From Flavobacteriaceae bacterium (lineage in GTDB: Bacteria; Bacteroidota; Bacteroidia; Flavobacteriales; Flavobacteriaceae), in contig JAHEHF010000034.1 in assembly GCA_024644745.1 (NCBI GenBank), positions 1 to 32,524 on the forward strand: a DNA stretch of 32,524 bases, read 5' to 3'. A program made the position numbers and the translations under genes. Below the pieces are notes generated by a model. The model did no database searches and was not told the DNA's origin. It was given only the letters and a program-made list of their open reading frames with translations. Each line of letters starts with the position of its first letter. Position 1 is the first letter of the stretch. Shown piece by piece: positions 1 to 7,716 of the stretch.

Positions 1-2
1 AA

Positions 3-569
3 ATGAGTTTCAGGGAGGCGACCCAATTGATGCGAACCAGTCAGATCAGCAAAGTGGCCAGCCGGGCAGATGATTATGGAGGATTTCAGCAACCCTGGGG
101 TTTGGCCTATGGAGATCTGGGATCGGTTCAATTTGCTGAAGTGACCGTAAACACTGATACAGGTTTTGTAAAAGTTGACAGGATTGTCGCGGCGCACAGT
201 TGCGGGCGACCTCTCAATATGAGTCAAATAGAAAGTCAGATTAATGGAGGAATCATACAGGGTATATCTTATGCGCTTTATGAAAACAGAGTGATGGACA
301 ATAGTACGGGTCATATGATGAATGCTAATGTTGACCAGTATAAGGTACCTTTATCAATGGATATTCCTCAGATTGATTCAATAGTAATAGAAGAATATTC
401 AGCACTTTCTTCCACAGATGCCTATGGCATTGGGGAACCGGCGAATATAGCAACAGCTGCAGCCGTAGCCAATGCGGTATATAACGCCATTGGTGTCAGA
501 ATCCATGAAATACCAATAAGTCCTGCAAGTATCTTGAAGGCATTAAATAAAGTAGAGCAAAAGGCTTGA
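3..569 (+). CDS. Molybdenum hydroxylase (xanthine dehydrogenase family) molybdopterin-binding subunit, C-terminal fragment
   Basis: This is the last 188 codons of a large molybdopterin-binding subunit of the xanthine dehydrogenase/aldehyde oxidase family; the reading frame runs off the left edge, so the ATG at position 3 is probably internal. Visible family signatures are a cofactor-binding stretch around fragment residues 64-91 (HSCGRPLN, then QINGGIIQGISYAL) and the GIGEP motif at 142-146, whose glutamate (E145) is the conserved active-site base of these enzymes. The subunit would hydroxylate an aldehyde or N-heterocycle and pass electrons to Fe-S and FAD subunits. The FAD subunit follows 31 nt downstream on the same strand, so the two are likely co-transcribed. 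A [2Fe-2S] subunit is not in the window and is presumably upstream. The substrate cannot be deduced. Confidence 0.9.
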   Translation: MSFREATQLMRTSQISKVASRADDYGGFQQPWGLAYGDLGSVQFAEVTVNTDTGFVKVDRIVAAHSCGRPLNMSQIESQINGGIIQGISYALYENRVMDNSTGHMMNANVDQYKVPLSMDIPQIDSIVIEEYSALSSTDAYGIGEPANIATAAAVANAVYNAIGVRIHEIPISPASILKALNKVEQKA

Positions 570-600
570 TTCAAAAAAAGCCCAATTTAAATTCAAAGAC

Positions 601-1617
601 ATGAACAAATTTAGCTGGTATGAAGCCAAATCCGTTGAAGATGCCATTCAACAGGTAAATTCGACTGTATCAGAGCAACTGTATGAATCAACCCAAGACG
701 CGGCCATCTTTAAATCGGGAGGTGTCGATGTGTTCGACTGGATAAAGGAAGGCTTGCTCAAGCCGCAGAAGATCATCAATATTCGGAACATTCCCGGACT
801 TGATAAGATCAGTTTCAACACAAAGGATGGATTGCGCATTGGCGCCAATGTTACCCTGGCCGAATTGGCTTCAAATCAGGAAGTCAAAGAAAAATATATG
901 GCTTTGCACCAGGCCGTAAATCACGCCGCAACTCCTCAGTTGCGGAATATGTCGACCCTGGGCGGTAATATTGCACAGCGCAACCGTTGCTGGTATTTTC
1001 GGTCTGCCGAACATCATTGCTTCCGCAAAGCAGGAGACCGATGCTTTGCCCGTCACTCTGAAACCGGTGAAAATGAGAATCATGCGATCATTGACAATGG
1101 TTCCTGCGTGAGCGTGCATGCCTCATCAATTTCAACGGCACTTATGGCCTTTAATGCCACTGTTATGATCTCAGGAGAAGATGGAAAGACTAAAAAGATT
1201 TCAATGGATGACTTTTTTGTCCGTGCAGGGCAGGATATTGTCATGGAAACCATACTCAAATCCAAGGAGATCATTACGGAAATCATTCTACCGGCTCCTG
1301 GAAAGAATACAAGGAGCGCTTATATCAAGCAGGTGGCACGGGAGTCATATGACTGGTCTTTGGGCGATGTGGCAGTGGTCATGGAAACATCGGGGAATAC
1401 ATGCAGATCGGCCAGCATTGTTTTAGGGGCTGCAGCACCCGTACCATTCCGGTCAGGACAGGCCGAAAAGGCGATGGAAGGCAAGGATATCAATGCTCAA
1501 AATGCTGCGGCTGCAGCAGAAGCAGCCATGTCGGTTGCACGTCCGCTTTCGAAAAATGGCTATAAAGTTCCCCTGTTTAAATCGATCATCAAACAAGCCA
1601 TTCTGGATATCACTTAA
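601..1617 (+). CDS. Xanthine dehydrogenase-family FAD-binding subunit with a probable [4Fe-4S] loop
   Basis: 338 aa, the usual length for the FAD-binding (subunit M, CoxM-like) partner of molybdenum hydroxylases. The flavin-binding domain spans roughly residues 1-210, with FKSGG near 37-41 and the STLGGNIAQ motif at 118-126; the CO-dehydrogenase flavoprotein C-terminal domain covers about 215-330. Just after the flavin motif there is an inserted loop with four cysteines at 130, 140, 148 and 169 (RNRCWYFR, HHCFRKAGDRC, GSCVSVH). This layout is the one known from HcrB of 4-hydroxybenzoyl-CoA reductase and PaoB of the E. coli periplasmic aldehyde oxidoreductase, where the loop holds a [4Fe-4S] cluster. 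The gene lies between the molybdopterin subunit and a small Cys-rich gene that starts 3 nt after its stop. The cluster is inferred, not seen. Confidence 0.9.
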   Translation: MNKFSWYEAKSVEDAIQQVNSTVSEQLYESTQDAAIFKSGGVDVFDWIKEGLLKPQKIINIRNIPGLDKISFNTKDGLRIGANVTLAELASNQEVKEKYMALHQAVNHAATPQLRNMSTLGGNIAQRNRCWYFRSAEHHCFRKAGDRCFARHSETGENENHAIIDNGSCVSVHASSISTALMAFNATVMISGEDGKTKKISMDDFFVRAGQDIVMETILKSKEIITEIILPAPGKNTRSAYIKQVARESYDWSLGDVAVVMETSGNTCRSASIVLGAAAPVPFRSGQAEKAMEGKDINAQNAAAAAEAAMSVARPLSKNGYKVPLFKSIIKQAILDIT

Positions 1618-1620
1618 AAT

Positions 1621-1842
1621 ATGGGACCAATGAATTCAAAGAATAAGAACATTTGCAAGTTTCTTCGTGCCAGAAATCCGTATGGAATGATGGAAGGAGG
1701 GGAGCATCCCTGGCTTCTGCTCGACGATGCCAATACGATCTGTTGGTGTATCAACTCGGCAGGTGCCACCGGACCCGACAACGGACTTGTGTCTCCCAAA
1801 GATTGCATCGAAGGAAGAGTTTGTTTTCAGCCTATCGAATAG
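1621..1842 (+). CDS. Small cysteine-rich protein of the molybdenum hydroxylase operon, function unknown
   Basis: 73 aa, beginning 3 nt after the stop of the FAD subunit, which suggests translational coupling. I do not know a function. The sequence looks like a real compact protein rather than a chance frame: cysteines at 12, 41, 43, 62 and 68 (a CxC pair and a CxxxxxC pair), a WLLLDD stretch at 31-36 and GPDNG at 51-55. There is no signal peptide or membrane segment. The position and cysteines suggest a metal- or Fe-S-binding helper or electron-transfer partner of the oxidoreductase, but this is inference. A second ATG three codons in (1630) is an alternative start. A longer overlapping frame (1653-2066) has the composition of a shadow over this gene and is not preferred here. 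Confidence 0.6.
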   Translation: MGPMNSKNKNICKFLRARNPYGMMEGGEHPWLLLDDANTICWCINSAGATGPDNGLVSPKDCIEGRVCFQPIE

Positions 1843-1907
1843 GTCCGAAGGTTTGCAAATGGAGAAATATTGGATGTTGCAATTACTCCCGTGATATAAA
1901 AGTTAAA

Positions 1908-2200
1908 ATGCTGAAATCGAAACCAGTCATACCTGTTTACGAGCGGTATGAGGAAGAGATTAGAGCGCAGCAGGATGTCTATGAATTTTTCGAACGTGAG
2001 GCTGAGGCTCGGATCGTTTTTTATTTTTTTAATTGCCGGTTATCCGTTCATAAAGAGCCGGGTTGAATCCATCTACCGGGGACATCAACAATATTTTAGT
2101 GCGCATAGAGGTAATTGGTTCTTGGGGGTTTGAGAAGGCCCATGGTTATGGGCGGGTTCAAACCTGGCAACTAGAAAACGGGAAAAGATATAAGGATTAG
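1908..2200 (+). pseudogene. Possible decayed gene in two frames
   Basis: The 380 nt between the Cys-rich gene and the next gene hold no intact ORF that I trust, but two adjoining pieces look protein-like. One frame from ATG 1908 to the stop at 2064-2066 reads as an acidic helical segment (VYERYEEEIRAQQDVYEFFE). A second frame, open from 2054 to the stop at 2198-2200, contains ILVRIEVIGSWGFEKAHGYG. A -1 shift in the 10-nt overlap would join them into about 97 residues. I do not recognise the product. It could be a frameshifted pseudogene, a sequencing error in a short real gene, or chance. Confidence 0.3.
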
Positions 2201-2222
2201 CTAATAGAAATTTACCCAAAGT

Positions 2223-2765
2223 TTATTCGGCTTTTTGATAGGCTTCTTTTAACCATGCTATTAATTCTTCATCAATTTGATTTATGTCGGTCAACCTTAC
2301 TCTATGGGTACACATTGTTCCAAAAGGACCCGAATTCTCAAGCCTTTCTGTTGTTGATTTTCCTTTCAGTTTCAAACCTAAATCTATTCTTGATTTGGTA
2401 GAAGGGCGAATCACCGCAAATTTCTTTTTTCGGTCTAAACTAACTTCTGTCTTTTTTGGTGTTATCCTGACGTCTTTTCCAAAACCATTTACCGAGCCGA
2501 TTAATTTATTGTATATCGGCATTAAATGATCTTTTCCCTGATACTGATTTGCAACGAGCTCATCCGATGATTTTTGTTCTTCTTTTGATAAAGAGACGAT
2601 TGTGTTTGCAAATCCATGAGTCACTTTATGTTCAGTTTTCAAATATTTGACCGCCTCAGAATGTTTGGCAAAGGCCTTGGATTTTATGATTATTTTCCAT
2701 TCATCTAAAGATTTACCTGTTTTTTCAGGCATATTATCAATCATTGTTTGAAGTGCTTTATCCAT
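2223..2765 (-). CDS. DUF4287 / DUF5655 domain protein
   Basis: 180 aa soluble protein. The N-terminal ~60 residues (DKALQTMIDNMPEKTGKSLDEW, then the VTHGFANTIV stretch) match the DUF4287 family, which often sits in front of DUF5655; the C-terminal ~115 residues match DUF5655, a small domain related to the YdhG/DUF1801 group in fold and length. No catalytic motif, signal peptide or membrane segment is visible, and its biochemical role is unknown. It stands alone on the minus strand with 254 nt of non-coding DNA upstream. That upstream DNA holds an 18-nt sequence shared with the region upstream of the DUF2200 gene further right, which hints at a common history or regulation. Confidence 0.8.
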   Translation of the reverse strand: MDKALQTMIDNMPEKTGKSLDEWKIIIKSKAFAKHSEAVKYLKTEHKVTHGFANTIVSLSKEEQKSSDELVANQYQGKDHLMPIYNKLIGSVNGFGKDVRITPKKTEVSLDRKKKFAVIRPSTKSRIDLGLKLKGKSTTERLENSGPFGTMCTHRVRLTDINQIDEELIAWLKEAYQKAE

Positions 2766-2837
2766 AGAATCAGTTTTAGAAATGTATCTTATTTTTAAAG
2801 TAGGCTATCCTTTGTAAAAGATTTTTTGTATTCTTTG

Positions 2838-2855
2838 AGCATCTAATTTAGTAAA
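2838..2855 (-). repeat. Copy 1 of an 18-nt direct repeat (TTTACTAAATTAGATGCT on -)
   Basis: Exact 18-nt match to 6247-6264 in the same orientation. This copy lies 73 nt upstream of the DUF4287/DUF5655 start codon; the other lies 65 nt upstream of the DUF2200 start codon. The flanking bases differ. It could be a regulatory element or a remnant of a dispersed repeat. Confidence 0.5.
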
Positions 2856-3019
2856 GAAACACGAGCCAGAGAAAATTCCGAAAATTTTTTCCATTAGGCT
2901 GGTATGAGCAATGGATTCTGCATGGTGTTGACCCAGTTTATTTTTTCATCCCAAATCAATTTCAGAATTTTTCAATTCATAATCGATACTATTCAATGAA
3001 TTCAAAAAGAATCAAGTCT

Positions 3020-3532
3020 TCATGATGCACCATCTATTTGGTCTTCATTTTTTTTGTTCGTAAATCCGAAGTCGGAAATGACTCCTGTTTTATATTTTTC
3101 AAGATCATCATAAAGGTCCGAAAACAGCTTGTTCTGTTCACAAAACGGTTTACATCCAGGTTGCTCTAAAAACTGTGCGGCTTCTTTAGCAAAGACTGCC
3201 CATTCATTTCGTGAAAGGCTTCCTCTGTCATAAAGCTTATATAATTTCCACCATTGGTTGGCGTAACAGCGTAAAATGAAATTGAATTGAACGGTCTCTA
3301 TTTCCGTTAATTCATCTGTATTCATACAGCCTCGATTAATTATGGAGGCCAATTCGGGTGTGCTTGCAACAACAACATTTATGTCGTTAAATCCGGTCAT
3401 GGTACTTTCATATGTTGAAGTGGCCACCGCAGCTGTGTTCTGCTTCATTTGAATTGCCAGATAAATTAGTGTGATAAGAACTGCAATGGCTCCAACTATC
3501 TGTCCAATTGCTGATATTGCTTCCCAATTCAT
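3020..3532 (-). CDS. Hypothetical protein with one N-terminal membrane helix
   Basis: 170 aa. Residues about 7-27 (AIGQIVGAIAVLITLIYLAI) form a single hydrophobic helix, followed at once by QMKQNT, the pattern of a widespread uncharacterised bacterial family whose members begin with a similar 'MNWEAIGAIGE' style sequence. The remainder (about 35-150) is a soluble, mostly helical domain with several aromatic residues (CYANQWWKLYKLYDRG) and probably faces the cytoplasm. No enzymatic motif is visible. It has non-coding DNA on both sides (2766-3019 and 3533-3786), so it is likely transcribed alone. Function unknown. Confidence 0.7.
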   Translation of the reverse strand: MNWEAISAIGQIVGAIAVLITLIYLAIQMKQNTAAVATSTYESTMTGFNDINVVVASTPELASIINRGCMNTDELTEIETVQFNFILRCYANQWWKLYKLYDRGSLSRNEWAVFAKEAAQFLEQPGCKPFCEQNKLFSDLYDDLEKYKTGVISDFGFTNKKNEDQIDGAS

Positions 3533-3786
3533 AAAATATTTTTATTTAATTGTTCATTATTCATTTTTTAAAACATTAAAATTAAAACAAACTTTTTTAA
3601 TGGATTTTTCCTCATGTATGGCAACCGTATCCTATGTGGCAAGCAGCGGATTGACAAGCACTAAATTTTCAGATTAAAACTGACCTAAATTTATACAATA
3701 CTTTTTCGTTTAATCACATAAACCTCTGTTGATTATTCACCTTGGAGTCAATTCCATCATTCAACCAATGATCATAAATTGATCGG

Positions 3787-5694
3787 TTATAAAAAATTCC
3801 AATAGAACAAAAAAGATATGTGTATGAGCAAAGTAACTTCCAGGATGGTTAAATAAAGCCTTGCGAATAAACTACCTAATCCTTTGCTCCAAATTTTCCA
3901 TAGAAAAAAACCCAATCCAATGCCCAGTGGGATCAATAAGTAACCAAGCAAAGAAACTATTCTAAAAGAATCAGGATAACCTAAAAGGAATTCCTGAATG
4001 TTTTTCAATAATTGCCATGGCACCAAAATTGTATGCAATATGAACAGAATTATAGTAGCACTAAACAAAATATGAAATCTTGCAGGAAGTAATTTTTCTT
4101 TGAAAAAGTCTTTTTTCCTGAGCCGAATTAATCTTACAAAAAGGCTAAATATGATAAAAATGATTCCTGTAAATGTGAAAAGAGGGACGAATCCATAATA
4201 TTCATTAAGAAACACTGGGCTATTGTACCACTTTGTTTTTTCATAACTTGTAGGGACGGATAAACCCCCAATATTAAGGTTTCTAGATAAGGATAATATT
4301 TCTCCGTTTTCATTTTCCTCGAAAACGATATACTCGTATGGCAAAAAATCATTTTGAAATATACCTTTACCGACCGGGATATAAGAATGCCACCTGCCAT
4401 TATGGTAGACCACAAGAGAGTCAGTGGTTTTATTATCGTAAACATTCCACTGACCTCTAAACAGGCTTACCATATTTTCCTGGGTTTTTCTGTTATAGCG
4501 TTTATCTCTGTACACTCCTGTGTATTTTGTTGTATTGACATTTTTTTCAGCCGACTTTACAGTTGTGGTATCAGGAAAGGCTCTGTCGAATAGCGTTTTG
4601 TAAAAATACTCTCCGAAATTATCGTTACTTGTATTTACCACAGAGAAAATGGCAAATTCATCGGGTACGATCAGTATATGAGATAAAACTCCCGGGAGCA
4701 TTCCCCCTTTTGCCCAGCTATTTTTACCATTAATATTTTGATGCTCTAAGCCGTAACCATAACCATTTAACAAGGGGTGATTCTTAAATTGCTGACTATA
4801 AAATAAATCCCATGAGCTTGGAGAAAGCAGCTCAGGATCTTTGTTAAACATTGCCTTAATAAATAAGCTCATGTCATGAGATGTTGACACCAAACTACCC
4901 GCAGGAATTGCATGTCGTGGGTAGATTTTTACTTTGTTATAGCCTTCTTCAGTCTGTGAATAGGCATTTGCATAGGTAGATTCAGTTTCATAGTCAGATG
5001 GAAAATCAAAGGTTGAATTTACCATTCCTAATTGCCTGAAAATATTTCTGTCAGCATAAACTGAGAATTCTGTGTTTGCTGCTTTTTGAACGATGAGTCC
5101 TGCCAAGGCGTAGGAGAAGTTTGAATAAGTAATACCAGTTCCTGGAGCTTGAAATAATCCGGGATTCGTTTTCTTGATATATTCCTCAAGAGGAAGCACA
5201 CTTTCCTTGTCTTTGGACATATATCCAATATTGGTGTCGTTGAATCCGCAGGAATGCGTCAAAAGGCAGTGCAAGGTAACTGGTTTGTCTTTTGTTCCTA
5301 AATCCAATTCAAGATCTTGTACATATTCAGAGATATCGGTGTGTAAATCAAGTTTGCCCTGGTCTACCAATTGTAAAACAGAAACAGCCGTTATCAATTT
5401 TCCAATTGATCCTAATTGAAATTTAGTTTGATTAGAAACAGCTTCTTTTGATTCTATTTTAGCATCTCCATAATTTAAAAACTGAACAGAATCATTCTTA
5501 TAGAATACCAATGCAATTCCCGGAATCATCTGGTCCTGATAACCTTTTTGCATCAGAGAATCTATAACTGAATGAATCCTATCATTGATCTTATAATCGG
5601 GATTGGTCAAGTTTTGCCCGAATGCTATATTGCATAGCAATAAAATTAAAATGATCGGCACGTGAATCAAAATATGGTTATTTCTCAAATTCAT
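3787..5694 (-). CDS. Beta-lactamase-family (class C-like) serine hydrolase with C-terminal membrane segments
   Basis: 635 aa. An N-terminal signal peptide (hydrophobic residues about 8-26, ending near FGQ) is followed by a penicillin-binding-protein/class C beta-lactamase-type domain (about 35-370). The three active-site elements are visible: S96-I-G-K99 (SxxK), Y190-S-N192 (YxN) and K329-G-G (the KTG/HxG position). The enzyme would act in the periplasm on a peptide, ester or lactam; these domains are annotated very broadly, so no substrate is claimed. After a linker domain (about 375-495), four or five hydrophobic segments occupy about 505-635, an arrangement seen in a subset of Bacteroidota and Bacillota serine hydrolases. 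It is a single gene between non-coding stretches and is read towards the left. Confidence 0.85.
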   Translation of the reverse strand: MNLRNNHILIHVPIILILLLCNIAFGQNLTNPDYKINDRIHSVIDSLMQKGYQDQMIPGIALVFYKNDSVQFLNYGDAKIESKEAVSNQTKFQLGSIGKLITAVSVLQLVDQGKLDLHTDISEYVQDLELDLGTKDKPVTLHCLLTHSCGFNDTNIGYMSKDKESVLPLEEYIKKTNPGLFQAPGTGITYSNFSYALAGLIVQKAANTEFSVYADRNIFRQLGMVNSTFDFPSDYETESTYANAYSQTEEGYNKVKIYPRHAIPAGSLVSTSHDMSLFIKAMFNKDPELLSPSSWDLFYSQQFKNHPLLNGYGYGLEHQNINGKNSWAKGGMLPGVLSHILIVPDEFAIFSVVNTSNDNFGEYFYKTLFDRAFPDTTTVKSAEKNVNTTKYTGVYRDKRYNRKTQENMVSLFRGQWNVYDNKTTDSLVVYHNGRWHSYIPVGKGIFQNDFLPYEYIVFEENENGEILSLSRNLNIGGLSVPTSYEKTKWYNSPVFLNEYYGFVPLFTFTGIIFIIFSLFVRLIRLRKKDFFKEKLLPARFHILFSATIILFILHTILVPWQLLKNIQEFLLGYPDSFRIVSLLGYLLIPLGIGLGFFLWKIWSKGLGSLFARLYLTILEVTLLIHISFLFYWNFL

Positions 5695-5810
5695 TTGTGA
5701 TTATATAGTTATCCTTATGTCGGGACCCATGTGTTTTTCTATTCACCCGCTGCGATTTGCCGCAGAAAGCCAGGCTGGCTTGAACACATCGCCTGTGTTG
5801 GCTAAAGTTT

Positions 5811-6182
5811 TTATTTTTTCTCTTCTCGTAAAATTTTCTCCATTTTTCTCCCTTTCGCCAATTCATCTACCAACTTGTCTAAAAACCTCACTTGTTGGGT
5901 CAATGGATTATCAATTTCCTCAATTCTATATCCACAAATTACTCCTGTAATAAGATGGGCATTGGGATTCAATTCTGCGTCTTGAAAGAATTTTTCAAAG
6001 GTTGCCTTTTCATCAATCAAGTCCTGTAACTTATCTTGATCAAAACCCGTTAACCAAGCTATCACCTGGTGCAGTTCTTCTTTCGTTCTGTCTTTTTTCT
6101 CCACCTTGGTCACATAATGAGGATAAACTGAAGCAAATGTCATTTTTGCTATGCGGTTATTGTGTTCAGCTGTTACTTTCAT
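5811..6182 (-). CDS. DUF2200 family protein
   Basis: 123 aa, full length for DUF2200. The family pattern is clear: it opens with the NNRIAKMTFASVYPHYV stretch, has the ELHQVIAWLTG helix in the middle, ends the core with NPNAHLITGVICGYRIEEI and finishes with a helix ending in lysines. No membrane segment or catalytic motif is visible. Function is unknown; some family members are annotated only as hypothetical proteins of accessory gene sets. It is preceded by about 165 nt of non-coding DNA that includes copy 2 of the 18-nt repeat. Confidence 0.85.
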   Translation of the reverse strand: MKVTAEHNNRIAKMTFASVYPHYVTKVEKKDRTKEELHQVIAWLTGFDQDKLQDLIDEKATFEKFFQDAELNPNAHLITGVICGYRIEEIDNPLTQQVRFLDKLVDELAKGRKMEKILREEKK

Positions 6183-6246
6183 TTTTTATATATTAAATTT
6201 TTTGATTGGTGCTAACCTTTTTGCACACGATTTCGTAGCATGTTTC

Positions 6247-6264
6247 AGCATCTAATTTAGTAAA
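6247..6264 (-). repeat. Copy 2 of the 18-nt direct repeat
   Basis: Identical to 2838-2855, same orientation, 65 nt upstream of the DUF2200 start. See the first copy for interpretation. Confidence 0.5.
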
Positions 6265-6349
6265 TAAAAACTGGATTTAAATCGGTGCAAGGTTGATTAA
6301 GAGGAAAATAAAAAGCAAGGAATGATGCACCTTGTTGGACACTGGCTTT

Positions 6350-6925
6350 TTATTTTAAAAACTTTATATGAGGTAGATACATCACTTCCTTTTCATTGCT
6401 GATTCTGAATATATTTATCAATATTGAAATCAAATTGACAAAATATAAAAGGCCTAGAACGATAAAAAATGTGCTGAAATTGATGTGTTCTATAAATCCG
6501 ATTTTGGATATTATAAACCACAATATAGGAATGAAAAATAGAATTATTGTCCATGTTATTTCAAAGTTGATTAAATCTTTCCCTATTTTATTGATGTTTT
6601 TAATCTTACCTTTATTTGATGTCCACAGTATAAAAGGAACTAAAATCCCTAATAAGGGAAAGAACAGAAAGGTTAGGGCAGAGAGATTGAGAAAGGTTAA
6701 ATATTTTTTATTTTCTTTCATTGCCCAGTCGATCAATTCATCCGGGTTTACATTCAATGCATTTGATAATCTTTTGATGGATTCACTTGTTGGATTTGAT
6801 TCTCCATTTTCAACCCTTTGAACAGTTCTTAAGCTAAGGCCTGATTCTTCTGCAAGAAATTCTTGGGACATACCTTTTTGGTTTCTTAATTCCTTTATTC
6901 GAATTGCCAATTGACTCTTATCCAT
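6350..6925 (-). CDS. XRE-family transcriptional regulator fused to a DUF4870-like membrane domain
   Basis: 191 aa. Residues about 5-62 form an XRE/Cro-type helix-turn-helix (IKELRNQKGMSQEFLAEESG, then LRTVQRVENGESNPTSESI). From about residue 74 onward there are three or four hydrophobic helices, and the pattern LVPFILW..NKGKIKN....GKDLINFEITW plus the final IKFLK corresponds closely to the DUF4870 protein encoded at 9222-9560. The product would be a membrane-anchored DNA-binding protein. The start codon overlaps the end of the upstream membrane-protein gene by 8 nt, so the two are translated from one mRNA. The promoter region ahead of the pair holds repeated ATGACGTC-like boxes that could be its own operator. 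The regulated process is unknown. Confidence 0.8.
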   Translation of the reverse strand: MDKSQLAIRIKELRNQKGMSQEFLAEESGLSLRTVQRVENGESNPTSESIKRLSNALNVNPDELIDWAMKENKKYLTFLNLSALTFLFFPLLGILVPFILWTSNKGKIKNINKIGKDLINFEITWTIILFFIPILWFIISKIGFIEHINFSTFFIVLGLLYFVNLISILINIFRISNEKEVMYLPHIKFLK

Positions 6926-7406
6926 TTTTTAGGGTGTTATTTTCCAGTTTTAAAGTCTTTTTTTGTTGCATTATTGTAAAGGTAATTGAACCCAATAAAA
7001 ATCCGGGGATTATTTGAATGAGTGTGCCATAGACAACTTGATTCAATAATACTTGTGCAAAGCTGTCAAAGTATAATCCGTAATGTGTGCCTAATTCCCA
7101 ATTTGTGTCAATCCACCAGGCTAAAGCAACAGGAATTCTTGAAATTGGCGAATAAACCATTAAGCTTAACAAGAGTATTGTTAAAAATCTCTTTTTATTA
7201 TAAAATCTGATGCCCCAATATATGGAGACTCCAATAGTTAACCATAGCAATCCAACAATAAAAATGAAATTTTCCGGAAGCCCTATCATTTCTAATGTAA
7301 ATCGAATTGGTGTAAGGAAAAGTGCAATTATTATTGGTATTCCGGTCAAGCTTAAGGCTTCTTGAAACAGTGTCTTTTGAATTGTGATTTTTTTTTCTTT
7401 TTCCAT
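6918..7406 (-). CDS. Small integral membrane protein partnered with the XRE regulator
   Basis: About 162 aa from the ATG at 7406; a TTG one codon earlier (7409) is also possible. After a short basic N-terminus there are four predicted membrane helices (about 17-35, 44-66, 71-92 and 125-147), the last two separated by a loop with several Trp, Tyr and His residues. I do not recognise a named domain. It is the first gene of a two-gene unit with the HTH/DUF4870 gene, whose start lies inside its last codons, and pairs of this sort are common next to XRE regulators in Bacteroidota. A role as a membrane sensor or partner for the regulator is inference. Confidence 0.65.
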   Translation of the reverse strand: MEKEKKITIQKTLFQEALSLTGIPIIIALFLTPIRFTLEMIGLPENFIFIVGLLWLTIGVSIYWGIRFYNKKRFLTILLLSLMVYSPISRIPVALAWWIDTNWELGTHYGLYFDSFAQVLLNQVVYGTLIQIIPGFLLGSITFTIMQQKKTLKLENNTLKNG

Positions 7407-7434
7407 CAATATCGAAATTTTTAATTATTTGAAA

Positions 7435-7442
7435 CAAAAGTA
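7435..7442 (-). promoter_or_regulatory. Candidate -7 element (TACTTTTG) for the membrane protein/XRE operon
   Basis: Matches the Bacteroidota -7 consensus TAnnTTTG, about 29 nt upstream of the ATG at 7406. No TTG sits at the best -33 distance, so support is partial. Confidence 0.4.
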
Positions 7443-7462
7443 ATTGGGTTACCACGACATTG

Positions 7463-7494
7463 ATGACGTCGTAGATATGACATCTTTACGTCAT
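7463..7494. promoter_or_regulatory. Operator-like repeat of ATGACGTC boxes
   Basis: Contains ATGACGTC (7463-7470), ATGACATC (7477-7484) and the reverse complement of ATGACGTA (7487-7494). The outer two form a 7-bp inverted repeat. The block lies just upstream of the candidate promoter of the XRE operon, where an autoregulatory binding site would be expected. The rest of the 310-nt gap (7407-7716) shows nothing I can name. Confidence 0.35.
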
Positions 7495-7716
7495 TCATGC
7501 GAAACACCATATTTGCTGCTGTAAAGAGCTTTTTGCAAGCTGCACCCATTGAAATTGAATAGCCTGGTCGAGTTCATGCATATTTTTATTTTCCTGATTG
7601 AGTTAGGTGTTGTAAATTTCAAAGGGTCGGTTTCAAGTCCGGCAAAGTTTTGATTGACATTGAAGGTATTCAAATATTCCTATTGGACGATTTAACCATA
7701 ATGATGAATAGAGCAT

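Noticed and set aside
1653-2066. 137-codon plus-strand frame overlapping the Cys-rich gene
   Set aside because: Its first part is Arg/Ser/Cys-rich shadow translation of the gene at 1621-1842; only the part from 1908 looks protein-like and is listed separately.
2150-2185. tRNA-like T-loop (GGGTTCAAACC)
   Set aside because: The flanking bases cannot form a T-arm stem, and no acceptor or anticodon arms are present.
3764-3787. Hairpin ACCGAT/ATTGGT at the end of the serine hydrolase gene as a terminator
   Set aside because: Only about 6 bp, contains a G-U pair and lacks a following U-run; it overlaps the stop codon.
5745-5790. Short palindromes (TGCG/CGCA, AGCCAG/CTGGCT) between the serine hydrolase and DUF2200 genes
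   Set aside because: Stems are short with mismatches and lack a U-run, so no terminator or repeat family can be claimed.
7491-7673. Minus-strand 60-codon frame in the gap before mnmE
   Set aside because: No protein-like pattern, no promoter or start context; treated as chance.
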